DNA of 64,000 nucleotides from Vibrio halioticoli NBRC 102217 (GTDB taxonomy: Bacteria; Pseudomonadota; Gammaproteobacteria; Enterobacterales; Vibrionaceae), in assembly GCF_000496695.1 (NCBI RefSeq), contig NZ_BAUJ01000003.1:62001-126000 (forward strand). The letters run 5' to 3'. A program made the translations under genes and the position numbers. Below the pieces are notes generated by a model. The model did not search any database, was not told the DNA's origin, and was given only the letters and a program-made list of their open reading frames with translations. Of the stretch, positions 49,258 to 58,306 are shown in pieces; the first letter of the stretch is position 1; the number at the start of each line of letters is the position of its first letter.

Positions 49258-49848
49258 ATGCTGTTAATCATTGATAACTATGACTCTTTTACTTACAACC
49301 TCTATCAATACTTTTGTAAGTTAGGTTGCGAGACTAAAGTTGTACGCAATGATGCCATTACCCTTGCCCAAATCCATGCCTTACAACCACAAGCCATTGT
49401 GATATCTCCCGGGCCTTGTACACCTAACGAAGCGGGTATTTCGCTACAGGTTATTCAAGAGTTCATGGGGAAAGTACCCTTACTTGGCGTTTGTCTTGGC
49501 CATCAAGCGATTGCTCAAGTGCTGGGTGGGAAAGTCATTCGTGCGGATAAAGTCATGCACGGAAAAACCTCTCCAATTCGCCACACCAACCAAGGCGTAT
49601 TCACTGATTTAAATAATCCACTCACGGTCACTCGTTATCATTCTCTGATCGTAGAAAAAACCTCTTTACCTGATTGCCTTGAAATGACCTCATGGACGGT
49701 TGATGAAAATGGACAAGCCAAAGAGATCATGGGCTATCGTCATAAGACCTTGCCTATCGAAGGGGTGCAGTTTCATCCAGAATCGATTAAGACAGAGCAG
49801 GGACTAGAGATCTTAGCTAACTTCTTTAAGCATACTGCTTGTCTATAG
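49258..49848 (+). CDS. pabA: Aminodeoxychorismate synthase, glutamine amidotransferase subunit
   Basis: A 196-residue class I glutamine amidotransferase (E. coli PabA 187). The start [18 protein letters not shown] is the family N-terminus. The catalytic Cys is in [11 protein letters not shown] and the His/Glu pair in [12 protein letters not shown]. It supplies ammonia to PabB for p-aminobenzoate and may also serve anthranilate synthase. The argD neighbour downstream matches enteric order. Confidence 0.93.
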   Translation: MLLIIDNYDSFTYNLYQYFCKLGCETKVVRNDAITLAQIHALQPQAIVISPGPCTPNEAGISLQVIQEFMGKVPLLGVCLGHQAIAQVLGGKVIRADKVMHGKTSPIRHTNQGVFTDLNNPLTVTRYHSLIVEKTSLPDCLEMTSWTVDENGQAKEIMGYRHKTLPIEGVQFHPESIKTEQGLEILANFFKHTACL

Positions 49849-50144
49849 TTCACAGCTTATAATCAAAAACGCATATCTATTGAGATTGCTTGCATAATAT
49901 TTATCTAGAATTATTGGTGTTGTGCAGGTGTTTGTTATGCTCAATGATATCTTTTTCTCTTTATTATCCCTATCGAGTCACACTGTGCACGATTTGTTCG
50001 GTATACTAGGCCAATAAAACAGATATTTAGCTTGAAATAGTTAATAACTTGTTAATACAATGCCTATATAGACGAAAAGTCTTCTGCAATGCATAAATAA
50101 CGAATTTTACCGTTGCAGGGAAAATGCATAAAGGAGTGATGGAT
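49849..50144 (+). promoter_or_regulatory. Gap before argD
   Basis: Nearly 300 bases without a supported gene. AATGCATAAATAACGAAT at 50088-50105 is a weak ARG-box-like site, and ATGCATAAA occurs a second time at 50124. A 26-codon reading frame from 49938 has a poor ribosome binding site and is not called. Confidence 0.35.
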
Positions 50145-51353
50145 ATGACAGATGTAACGCGTAAAGACTTCGATGAAGTAATGATTCCTTGCTATAACCC
50201 AATGGCGGTTATTCCTGTTCGAGGGCAAGGTGCGCGAGTCTGGGATCAGCAGGACAACGAATACATTGATTTTGCGGGTGGGATTGCGGTGAGCTGTTTA
50301 GGGCACTGTCATCCAATCATGGTTGAAGCCTTATCTGAGCAAGCCAATAAGTTATGGCACCTAAGTAATGTCATGACCAACGAACCGGCACTTCGATTAG
50401 GTAAGAAACTGGTTCAATTGAGCTTTGCTGATAAAGTCTTTTTTGCTAACTCAGGCGCAGAAGCGAACGAAGCCGCTTTAAAATTGGCACGCCGTTACGC
50501 TGCCGATGAGTTTGGTAGTCAAAAATCAAAAATCATCGCTTTTAATCAAGGTTTTCATGGTCGAACTTTCTTTACTGTGACCGTGGGTGGACAAGCCGCT
50601 TACTCTGATGGTTTTGGTCCTAAGCCTGGTGATATTGAGCATATTCCTTACAACGATATCGAAGCCTTCAAAGCTGCAATATCTGACGAAACTTGTGCGG
50701 TGATGATGGAGCCTCTACAAGGCGAAGGTGGCATTATTTCGCCACAGCCAGAGTTTGCACAAACAGTGCGTGAACTGTGTGATAAGCACAATGCACTACT
50801 GATTTTTGATGAAGTTCAAACAGGTAATGGTCGTACAGGTGATTTCTATGCTTACCAAGGATTAGGTGTGACACCTGATATCTTGAGTACAGCTAAATCG
50901 TTAGGTGGCGGTTTTCCTATCGGCGCTATGTTAACCACCGATAAGCTAGCGCAGCATTTCAAAGTGGGCACTCATGGTTCTACTTATGGCGGTAACCCAT
51001 TGGCGTGTGCTGTCGCAGAAGCGGTAGTCAATCACATTTCACAGCCTGAAGTTCTGCAAGGTGTGAAAGATCGTGAAGCTATTTTCCGTGCCGAGCTTGA
51101 GCGCATCAATGCTAAGTATCCAATGTTTGCTGAATTTAGAGGTAAAGGGCTACTACTGGGCGCTGAACTTAATGACAACTGGAAAGGCCGAGCTCGTGAC
51201 GTATTAGTTGCGGCAGGTGAAGAGGGACTACTGGTGTTAGTTGCTGGAGCAAATGTGGTTCGCTTTACGCCTTCACTCGTGATCACGACAGAAGAAATTA
51301 CACAAGGACTTAAACGCTTCGAAGCAGCAGTAGCAAAATTATATAACGCCTAG
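50145..51353 (+). CDS. argD: Acetylornithine/succinylornithine aminotransferase
   Basis: A 402-residue class III PLP aminotransferase, close in sequence and length to V. cholerae ArgD (403). The PLP Lys is in [16 protein letters not shown], preceded by [15 protein letters not shown]. The start at 50145 has AAGGAG eight bases upstream; earlier in-frame ATGs overlap that site. Since astA and astD follow within 25 bases, the enzyme probably works in both arginine synthesis and the AST degradation route (the ArgD/AstC role). Confidence 0.96.
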   Translation: MTDVTRKDFDEVMIPCYNPMAVIPVRGQGARVWDQQDNEYIDFAGGIAVSCLGHCHPIMVEALSEQANKLWHLSNVMTNEPALRLGKKLVQLSFADKVFFANSGAEANEAALKLARRYAADEFGSQKSKIIAFNQGFHGRTFFTVTVGGQAAYSDGFGPKPGDIEHIPYNDIEAFKAAISDETCAVMMEPLQGEGGIISPQPEFAQTVRELCDKHNALLIFDEVQTGNGRTGDFYAYQGLGVTPDILSTAKSLGGGFPIGAMLTTDKLAQHFKVGTHGSTYGGNPLACAVAEAVVNHISQPEVLQGVKDREAIFRAELERINAKYPMFAEFRGKGLLLGAELNDNWKGRARDVLVAAGEEGLLVLVAGANVVRFTPSLVITTEEITQGLKRFEAAVAKLYNA

Positions 51354-51377
51354 CTTTCTATCAGGGAGGATAGTCAG

Positions 51378-52397
51378 ATGTTGGTAGTACGCCCAATTTT
51401 CAAGGATGATAATGAGGCTCTGTATTTATGTGCAGAAGAGTCTGGTCACGGTTTTACTTCTTTGCCCGTCAATGAAGAGTTATTGCAAAATAGAATCGAG
51501 CATTCGGTCAATAGCTTTTCAAAACCAGACGTTACCCAACCGGGTGACGAAGGCTATTTGATGGTTGGGGTTGATTGCGATACCGGTGAAGTAGCAGGTA
51601 CTACTGCCATTGAAGCGTCTGTTGGTTGGGATGTGCCTTTTTACTCTTACCACATCAGTAAGGTGGTGCATTCCTCGCCAAAGCTAGGGGTCAATAATGT
51701 GGTCAAACTCTTAACGTTTGGCAACAACTACACAGGTTGTAGTGAAATCTGCAGCTTGTTTTTACGCCCTAAATTTCGAGGCGGTCTCAACGGCCGCCTA
51801 ATGTCTAAATCTCGCCTTCTTATGTTAGCAGAGCATCCACATCGCTTCTCTAAAACCATCTTTGCTGAAATGCGCGGAGTCTCTGATGATAAGGGCAACT
51901 CGCCATTTTGGGATTGGTTGCAAGAACACTTCTTTTCCATCGACTTTACGATGGCCGATTACCTGACAGGGATAGGTAAAAAGGGCTTTATTGCCGATTT
52001 GATGCCTAAGCTGCCCATCTATATCAACCTGTTGAGTAAAGAGGCGCAAGCGGTTATCGGTCAGGTACACGACAATACTCGCCCTGCCTTGAAGCTACTG
52101 GAAAATGAAGGGTTCACTTGTCGGGATTATGTCGATATTTTTGATGCGGGACCAACGGTAGAGTGTGACCTGCGTAATATCGATACTGTGCGCCATTCTT
52201 TTCGAGCTAAGGTGTCGATTGCCGAACATGGCAGTTCGACTAACTATCTGATTTGTAATACCTCGTTTGAACATTTCCGAGCCGTCGCTCAACAAGCTGC
52301 ATTTGATGCAGCAAGCCAAACCGTCATCATTAGCCCTAAAGTTGCCAAAGCCCTTCAAGTTGAAGTGGGCGACTGGGTTCGCATGGCCGCTGTATAA
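51378..52397 (+). CDS. astA: Arginine N-succinyltransferase
   Basis: A 339-residue AstA, full length (E. coli 344), using succinyl-CoA to start the ammonia-producing arginine succinyltransferase pathway. The family segments [20 protein letters not shown] at the N-terminus and [40 protein letters not shown] in the middle are clear. AGGGAGGAT precedes the start, and it is in operon with argD and astD. Confidence 0.96.
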   Translation: MLVVRPIFKDDNEALYLCAEESGHGFTSLPVNEELLQNRIEHSVNSFSKPDVTQPGDEGYLMVGVDCDTGEVAGTTAIEASVGWDVPFYSYHISKVVHSSPKLGVNNVVKLLTFGNNYTGCSEICSLFLRPKFRGGLNGRLMSKSRLLMLAEHPHRFSKTIFAEMRGVSDDKGNSPFWDWLQEHFFSIDFTMADYLTGIGKKGFIADLMPKLPIYINLLSKEAQAVIGQVHDNTRPALKLLENEGFTCRDYVDIFDAGPTVECDLRNIDTVRHSFRAKVSIAEHGSSTNYLICNTSFEHFRAVAQQAAFDAASQTVIISPKVAKALQVEVGDWVRMAAV

Positions 52398-52420
52398 CTC
52401 GAATAACAAGGATGAATCGT

Positions 52421-53884
52421 ATGCAAACGCATTTTATAGCCGGTGAGTGGATTTCAGGACAAGGTGATGAAATTTGCTCTTTATCTCCCTATAACAGTGA
52501 AGTGATTTGGCAGGGGCATGCGGCTAGTAAAGGGCAGGTTGAGCTGGCGGTGTCCAGTGCGCGACATGCTTTTATTAGCTGGAAGAAGCGTCCCTATGCT
52601 GAGCGAGAACAAATCATGGTGCGATTTGCTGAGTTAGTGAAAGAAAACGCTGAGCTTATTGCTGAAACTGTGGCGAAAGAGACGGGCAAACCTTTATGGG
52701 AAACACGCACCGAAGCAGCGGCGATGGCGGGAAAAATTGCCCTGTCAATTAAGTCCTATCATCAAAGAACCGGTACCCAGCATAAACAAGTTGCGGGAAA
52801 TGATGTCACGCTACAGCATCGCCCGTTAGGTGTATTGGCGGTCTTTGGGCCTTATAATTTCCCTGTTCATCTGCCAAATGGACATATTGTTCCTGCTTTA
52901 TTGGCAGGGAATAGCGTTGTATTTAAACCGTCCGATCTCACGCCGTTATGTGGCGAATTAGCCATCAAACTTTGGTATCAAGCGGGACTGCCTGCTGGCG
53001 TTATCAATTTGGTGCAGGGCGCTAAAGAAACGGGAATAGCGCTGGCGGAGTCGACGCAAATAGATGGTCTACTGTTTACCGGCAGTGCTAATACTGGGCA
53101 TATTCTGCATCGTCAATTTGCGGGGCAGCCGGATAAAATGTTAGCGCTAGAAATGGGAGGCAATAACCCTCTTATTGTCAGTGAGCAGTTTGGTGAATTA
53201 GATGCTGCTGTACACACCATAATCCAATCTGCGTTTATCAGTGCCGGTCAGCGCTGTACCTGTGCAAGGCGTTTGTATATACCCGTAGGTGAGGCTGGAG
53301 ACGCTCTTATCGCTCGTCTTGTTGAGGTGACTAAGAAGCTGAAAATGGATCAGCCGTTTGCTCAGTCTCAACCTTTTATGGGGACATTGATCTCTCGAAC
53401 TGCCGCTGGGCAAATTATTGCAGCTAAACAATCTTTAATAGAGCTTGGTGCTAAACCATTACTTGATGGGCAGTTGCTCAATGATGCGTTTATTTCGCCG
53501 ACGATTTTAGAGGTGAGTGCTATTGCTGACTTACCGGATGAAGAATACTTTGGGCCACTGTTGCAGGTGGCGCGCTTTACTCAGTTTGAAGATGCAGTGG
53601 TGCAGGCCAATAACACCCAGTACGGGCTTTCAGCAGGGCTTATCTCGACTCGTGATGAAGAGTGGCAATTCTTCTTAGATGAAATCCGTGCAGGCATTGT
53701 GAATCGCAATCGACCTATTACAGGAGCCAGTGGCGATGCACCATTTGGCGGGCCGGGAGCATCGGGTAATTTAAGACCGAGTGCATTCTATGCCGCAGAC
53801 TATTGTGCGTATCCAATGGCGTCTATCCAAGGTGATGCGCCAATTCTACCGGAAACATTATCTCCGGGAATTGAGTTCGACTAA
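52421..53884 (+). CDS. astD: Succinylglutamate semialdehyde dehydrogenase
   Basis: A 487-residue aldehyde dehydrogenase (E. coli AstD 492), the fourth step of the AST pathway. The substrate motif [23 protein letters not shown] motif GSANTG, catalytic Glu in LEMGGNNP and Cys in GQRCTCARR are present. ATG 52421 is chosen because AAGGA lies eight bases upstream; the ATG at 52412 overlaps that site. astB and astE are not in the window. Confidence 0.95.
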   Translation: MQTHFIAGEWISGQGDEICSLSPYNSEVIWQGHAASKGQVELAVSSARHAFISWKKRPYAEREQIMVRFAELVKENAELIAETVAKETGKPLWETRTEAAAMAGKIALSIKSYHQRTGTQHKQVAGNDVTLQHRPLGVLAVFGPYNFPVHLPNGHIVPALLAGNSVVFKPSDLTPLCGELAIKLWYQAGLPAGVINLVQGAKETGIALAESTQIDGLLFTGSANTGHILHRQFAGQPDKMLALEMGGNNPLIVSEQFGELDAAVHTIIQSAFISAGQRCTCARRLYIPVGEAGDALIARLVEVTKKLKMDQPFAQSQPFMGTLISRTAAGQIIAAKQSLIELGAKPLLDGQLLNDAFISPTILEVSAIADLPDEEYFGPLLQVARFTQFEDAVVQANNTQYGLSAGLISTRDEEWQFFLDEIRAGIVNRNRPITGASGDAPFGGPGASGNLRPSAFYAADYCAYPMASIQGDAPILPETLSPGIEFD

Positions 53885-53946
53885 CCGTCGGTTCAACTAA
53901 CAATCCGTGTGACTAGTAATTGCGTTTGGCTAACTAAGGAGGGGTT

Positions 53947-54744
53947 ATGGGTGTACAAAAGCTATTTGACCTGTTGTGGGATGATTTTAATGGCAGGCTC
54001 TGCCCATCATCGCAGGTGATCCACGAATTATTAAAGCAAGATAAAGCTTTGATTAATGATCATATTGCGTTGCGAACTTTTGCTTGTTCGCCCGTTGGCT
54101 TAGATGTTTTAGCACAGCCCTTTCTCGATCTTGGTTATCAAGAAGGTGGTGACTATGTATTCAAAGCCAAAAAATTGGTGGCAAAGCACTATCAGCACCC
54201 ACAGCCTGATTTCCCCAAAGTCTTTATTAGTCAATTACAACTAGAGCAGTGTTCAGACGAATTGCAGGCCATTGTCAGGCAATTGATTGAGCAAATAGAT
54301 CCACAACAACTTGTGGGCTCTAACTTTTTGCATGGCGGACGCTTATGGGATTTGAGCTTTGAGCAATATCAGCAATTAGCACAAGAGAGTGAATACGCCG
54401 CATGGGTTGCCGCACATGGTTATGGAGCCAATCATTTTACCGTCAGCGTTAATCAACTAGCGCAGTTTGCTGAGGTGGGCGAGGTGAATGCCTTTTTGCA
54501 AGAAAAGCAGTTTGCCATCAATGCTTCTGGCGGTGAAGTAAAAGGAACACCAGAGGTGTTATTAGAACAATCTTCGACCATGGCCGATAAGGTAGAGGTT
54601 AAATTTACCAATGGCATACAAAGCGTGCCGGGTGGTTTTTATGAGTTTGCTAAGCGTTATAAAGATAGCCAAGGCCAGCTTTATCAAGGCTTTGTAGAGG
54701 CATCAGCTGATAAGATTTTTGAAAGCACCAATAGTGGTAAATAA
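53947..54744 (+). CDS. DUF1338 family protein (2-oxoadipate dioxygenase-like)
   Basis: A 265-residue DUF1338 protein. The likely iron-binding His is in NDHIALRTFACS, followed by AKHYQHPQPDFPKVFISQL and the C-terminal VPGGFYEFAKRY that carries a conserved Glu. A longer family member, HglS/YdcJ, is an iron(II) 2-oxoadipate dioxygenase/decarboxylase in lysine breakdown. This short form sits after astD and before crp in vibrios; a role in amino acid breakdown is inferred from that position. AAGGAGGGG precedes the start. Confidence 0.82.
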   Translation: MGVQKLFDLLWDDFNGRLCPSSQVIHELLKQDKALINDHIALRTFACSPVGLDVLAQPFLDLGYQEGGDYVFKAKKLVAKHYQHPQPDFPKVFISQLQLEQCSDELQAIVRQLIEQIDPQQLVGSNFLHGGRLWDLSFEQYQQLAQESEYAAWVAAHGYGANHFTVSVNQLAQFAEVGEVNAFLQEKQFAINASGGEVKGTPEVLLEQSSTMADKVEVKFTNGIQSVPGGFYEFAKRYKDSQGQLYQGFVEASADKIFESTNSGK

Positions 54745-54780
54745 CACGTTATTCAACGGAATATCGGAAGTGCAGGCAAT

Positions 54781-54815
54781 AAAAAACCGCTGTTGAATAA
54801 CAGCGGTTTTAGTAT
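54781..54815. terminator. Bidirectional terminator between DUF1338 gene and crp
   Basis: AAAACCGCTGTT (54783-54794) pairs perfectly with AACAGCGGTTTT (54799-54810) across a four-base loop, with T- and A-runs on both sides. Confidence 0.95.
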
Positions 54816-54831
54816 TTTAATCTAAAGTTGA

Positions 54832-55464
54832 TTAACGAGTACCGTAAACCACAATAGTTTTACCATGTGCAGAAATCAGGTTTTGCTCTTCAAGCATCTT
54901 CAAGATACGACCTACAGTCTCACGAGAACAACCTACGATCTGACCAATTTCTTGACGAGTGATCTTAATTTGCATGCCGTCTGGGTGAGTCATTGCGTCA
55001 GGTTGTTTAGCAAGGTTAAGCAGAGTCTGAGCAATACGACCAGTCACGTCTAGGAACGCAAGGTCACCTACTTTTTGACTTGTCACTTGCAGACGATTAG
55101 CCATTTGCGAAGAAAGACGCATTAGGATGTCTGGATTAACTTGAATTAGCTGACGGAATTTCTTGAATGAAATTTCAGCAACCTCACATGGAGATTTAGC
55201 ACGAACCCATGCGGTACGCTCTTGATCGTCTTCAAAAAGACCTAGCTCACCGATGAAATCACCTTGGTTAAGGTAAGAAAGAATCATTTCTTTCCCTTCT
55301 TCATCTTTAATCAGTACTGCTACAGAACCTTTTACGATGTAGTAAAGAGTTTCCGCTTTTTCGCCAGCGTGGATCAATGTGCTTTTTGAAGGGTATTTGT
55401 GGATGTGGCAATGTGACAAAAACCACTCTAAAGTTGGATCTGTTTGAGGTTTACCTAAAACCAT
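54832..55464 (-). CDS. crp: CRP, cyclic AMP receptor protein
   Basis: A 210-residue global regulator, identical in length to E. coli CRP. The cAMP pocket has [19 protein letters not shown], and the C-terminal helix-turn-helix is [24 protein letters not shown]. It controls carbon use and, in vibrios, competence and quorum sensing. It is a single gene with its own leader of more than 100 bases. Confidence 0.99.
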   Translation of the reverse strand: MVLGKPQTDPTLEWFLSHCHIHKYPSKSTLIHAGEKAETLYYIVKGSVAVLIKDEEGKEMILSYLNQGDFIGELGLFEDDQERTAWVRAKSPCEVAEISFKKFRQLIQVNPDILMRLSSQMANRLQVTSQKVGDLAFLDVTGRIAQTLLNLAKQPDAMTHPDGMQIKITRQEIGQIVGCSRETVGRILKMLEEQNLISAHGKTIVVYGTR

Positions 55465-55644
55465 ATTCTTATCTTCCTCTCTCAGCGAGTATAATTATGT
55501 CCCCAGACATCGCCATCTAAGGGGCGAGGGGTGTAGTTGCTGCTACTACGTTTAATTTTTTGCAGTACGAATAGTAACTTTTTTTCAGCGAAATTTCTTG
55601 ATTTTGATCGTCATGCATTGTTGAATTTTCACACAAAAGCGTGT

Positions 55645-55680
55645 CCTTAATCACACTCTTTAATAAGAGTGTGATTAAGG
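55645..55680. repeat. 36-bp hairpin between prkB and crp
   Basis: CCTTAATCACACTCTT (55645-55660) and its exact complement (55665-55680) flank a TAAT loop. It lies seven bases after the prkB stop, so it is probably the prkB terminator although no T-run follows directly. It also contains TCACA and TGTGA halves typical of CRP sites, but in the wrong spacing. Confidence 0.75.
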
Positions 55681-55687
55681 TCGGACC

Positions 55688-56557
55688 TTAGCCTATCTTT
55701 CCTGTCTCTAGCAGTTGTTGCAATATAGGTCGAATAATGAGCTCCATGGCGAAGCTCATCTTGCCGCCGGGTACAACTAAGGTGTTATGTCGAGACATAA
55801 ATGAGCCATCTATCATGGCTAAAAGATAGGGGAAATCGACGTTTTTAAAGCCGCGCATACGGATCACCACAAAGCTTTCATCTAAGCTTGGAATGCCCTT
55901 GGCGTTGAGTGGATTTGAGGTATCCACCGTTGGTACACGTTGAAAGTTAATATGGGTGCGTGAAAACTGAGGGGTGATGAAGTTTAAATAGTCATCCATA
56001 GAACGCACGATCGAGTCCATCACTGCTTCTCGTGAGTGCCCTCGGTCGCGAGTATCGCGAACAAACTTTTGAATCCATTCCAAGTTTACTATTGGCACCA
56101 TACCAATCAGCAAATCAACATGTTTAGCAACGTTGCAAGTGCTATCCACTACGCCACCGTGCAAGCCTTCATAGAATAAAACGTCGCTATTTTCTGGAAG
56201 CTCTTGCCACGGGGTAAATGTGCCGGGCATTTGGTTGTAAGGCACCGCTTCATCAAATGTGTGTAGGTAGCGACGTACTTTGCCTTCTCCCTTTTCGCCA
56301 TACTCCTTGAAGAAGTTTTCTAGGGCGGGAAAGTCATTGGCTTCAGGACCAAAGTAGCTAATGTGGCGCCCTTGCTCTTTAGCTTTACGGATAGCAACAT
56401 CCATTTCAGGGCGAGTAAAGCGGTGAAAGCTATCTCCTTCAACCCAAGCCGCCTTAGTGTTCATCATATTGAACATTTTACGGAAGGCTTCAGAGGTGGT
56501 GGTGGTGCCTGCTCCAGAGGAGCCAGTTACCGCTATGATCGGATGTTTAGCTGACAT
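55688..56557 (-). CDS. prkB: Phosphoribulokinase-like protein
   Basis: A 289-residue P-loop kinase of the phosphoribulokinase family, standard for the non-photosynthetic gamma-proteobacterial form (E. coli PrkB 289). Walker A is GSSGAGTTTTSEAF at residues 12-25, where a Thr replaces the usual Lys. No RuBisCO is near, and its physiological substrate is not established. Its neighbours crp and yheU are conserved. Confidence 0.92.
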   Translation of the reverse strand: MSAKHPIIAVTGSSGAGTTTTSEAFRKMFNMMNTKAAWVEGDSFHRFTRPEMDVAIRKAKEQGRHISYFGPEANDFPALENFFKEYGEKGEGKVRRYLHTFDEAVPYNQMPGTFTPWQELPENSDVLFYEGLHGGVVDSTCNVAKHVDLLIGMVPIVNLEWIQKFVRDTRDRGHSREAVMDSIVRSMDDYLNFITPQFSRTHINFQRVPTVDTSNPLNAKGIPSLDESFVVIRMRGFKNVDFPYLLAMIDGSFMSRHNTLVVPGGKMSFAMELIIRPILQQLLETGKIG

Positions 56558-56622
56558 GACTTTCCTTGTCTGTGATTTGTTGCGAATGAATAGTATACAA
56601 ATAACACTCGCTTATTTCAGTG

Positions 56623-56844
56623 TTATAAAGGTTTCGAGTTATGACTTACTTTTATATCGATACTTTCATGTAATTCGGAGTAAACAATAACCGCTGTTCC
56701 TTGTTGAAGCTGTTGCTTGATTTGGTCCACTTTATCCGCAAGAGATATTTCAACTTCTCCGTAATCGGTGCCTTCTCGCAGGATATACTCTTTAATCAGG
56801 CTTTCTAGTGTTTCTGGGGCAATTTCTTTCCACGGTACAATCAT
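56623..56844 (-). CDS. yheU: YheU, UPF0270 family small protein
   Basis: A 73-residue UPF0270 protein beginning MIVPWKEIAPETLESLIKEYILREGTDYGE, the family hallmark. It is soluble and small, and its function is unknown. It lies 18 bases after yheT in a minus-strand operon that continues the conserved yheS-yheT-yheU order. Confidence 0.93.
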   Translation of the reverse strand: MIVPWKEIAPETLESLIKEYILREGTDYGEVEISLADKVDQIKQQLQQGTAVIVYSELHESIDIKVSHNSKPL

Positions 56845-56862
56845 GCTAGATACTTATTTAAG

Positions 56863-57843
56863 TTATTGTTGAGGCGTAAATTTATCATAAAAGCTAGGTA
56901 CCGCCATCTCTAACCAAAAATGAGGAGAGCTTAGCGACCCTCCAACAAAGCCAACATGCCCTCCATTATTGACTAAATGATAGTTGAGATTACTGTTTAG
57001 CTTAAATGTCGGGATCACGTCATCGGTCATAAACGGGTCATCCTTAGCATGAATAATATGTGTTGGAATTTGAATATCATTTAGCCTTGGCAGTCCAGAG
57101 CATCGCGTATAGTAATCTTTCGCGTCGATGTAACCGTGCAGTGGGGCAGTAATTGCGTTATCAAATTGATGTAACAAACGCATATTGTTGATGGTATCAA
57201 TATCGATGCCGATGGCTTCTTTTAGCAACTCAATTTTTTGTAATGAGTGTTTTTTTAACGAGTTCAGTAAGTAATTTTGATAGAGCTTACTAAAGCCTTG
57301 TTCAATGCGTTGCGAGCACACGGCTAAATCCAGTGGCGCACAGATCACGGTCGCTTCATCAACCAAAGGTTGTTCGTTATAACGTGCGAGATAGTTCACT
57401 AGCATGTTTCCGCCAAGCGAAATCCCAACCGCGACTTTAGGGTTATTGGGAAAACGCTGATGGATTTGCTGGAGGAAAAAGCGTGCGTCCTCGGTTTCCC
57501 CTGAGTGGTAGGCTCGTGCTTGTTTGTTCGGTTTACCGCTGCAACCTCTAAAATGCATCATCACTGATAGCCAGCCTTTGTTGGCAAAGGCATGCATCAG
57601 TCCGTGAGCGTAAGGGCTGTTAAAACTTCCTTCTAAACCATGAAAGAGAATAAATATAGGCTTATTCTGCGCAGATGGTGCTTGCCAGTGTTCACTCCAT
57701 GCCAAATCAAGAAAATCGTCATCAGCGGTGATTAATGTTTCCCAAACTGGAGTAAACAGAGGTTGCCGACGAATAAACCTAGGCATGAGCGTTTGGATAT
57801 GTGGGTTTTGAATGCTCCAATGCGGAGAAAAGCGATTAATCAT
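56863..57843 (-). CDS. yheT: YheT, alpha/beta hydrolase
   Basis: A 326-residue alpha/beta-hydrolase (E. coli YheT 340). The oxyanion and core motifs FHGLEGSFNSPYAHGL, MHFRGCSG and the nucleophile elbow GISLGGNML are present, with the catalytic Asp in HAKDDPFM and His in GGHVGF. The start at 57843 overlaps the end of the TIGR02444 gene by eight bases, which suggests coupled translation. A longer reading to 57882 would overlap further. Confidence 0.92.
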   Translation of the reverse strand: MINRFSPHWSIQNPHIQTLMPRFIRRQPLFTPVWETLITADDDFLDLAWSEHWQAPSAQNKPIFILFHGLEGSFNSPYAHGLMHAFANKGWLSVMMHFRGCSGKPNKQARAYHSGETEDARFFLQQIHQRFPNNPKVAVGISLGGNMLVNYLARYNEQPLVDEATVICAPLDLAVCSQRIEQGFSKLYQNYLLNSLKKHSLQKIELLKEAIGIDIDTINNMRLLHQFDNAITAPLHGYIDAKDYYTRCSGLPRLNDIQIPTHIIHAKDDPFMTDDVIPTFKLNSNLNYHLVNNGGHVGFVGGSLSSPHFWLEMAVPSFYDKFTPQQ

Positions 57844-58300
57844 GAATTTGCTTATTAAATATCTCGGCGAGTTGCTGCGCACCTAGTTGGCGGCAATAGT
57901 CGTTGATTAAGTGGGGCTGAGTCACTGCTGTCAGGGGCAATTGATGAAGTACCGCGACAATATCGGCTTGTTGTTGGCGTTCGAGTTGCAACTCAAATTG
58001 TAGAGACTCACGATATAAAGACTCGGGTAAATGCGCTTTGGATTTTCGTCTTAACTCTCTGAAATGCAGCAATAAAGGCTCAGTGCGAGCAAGGCTTTGT
58101 ATTACCTTAGGCCACTGCGAATCGGCAAAAGAGAGGTGCTGTTCATCAAGCCATTTTACCGTGAGCAGCAGATTTACATTGCCGTGAAAATGGTTTTGCA
58201 GGTGCAAGCACGCCTCTTTGATCTCCTGCACACAGTAGTAGCGCAAACTAAATTGCCACAAACTATCTAGGGTCAAAAGACGGTTCGGCGTGCTGTCCAT
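57836..58300 (-). CDS. TIGR02444 family protein
   Basis: A 154-residue protein of the TIGR02444/DUF2390 type. It begins with the pattern LTLDSLWQFSLRYYCVQEIKEACLHLQNHFHGNVNLLL, is mostly helical, and its function is unknown. It lies six bases after the ABC-F gene and overlaps yheT, so the four genes yheS to yheU form one operon. Confidence 0.85.
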   Translation of the reverse strand: MDSTPNRLLTLDSLWQFSLRYYCVQEIKEACLHLQNHFHGNVNLLLTVKWLDEQHLSFADSQWPKVIQSLARTEPLLLHFRELRRKSKAHLPESLYRESLQFELQLERQQQADIVAVLHQLPLTAVTQPHLINDYCRQLGAQQLAEIFNKQIHD

Positions 58301-58306
58301 CCGTTG

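Noticed and set aside
49938..50018. A 26-codon hydrophobic reading frame in the pabA-argD gap
   Set aside because: Only a poor GGTG ribosome binding site and no sign of conservation; it could arise by chance in AT-rich DNA.
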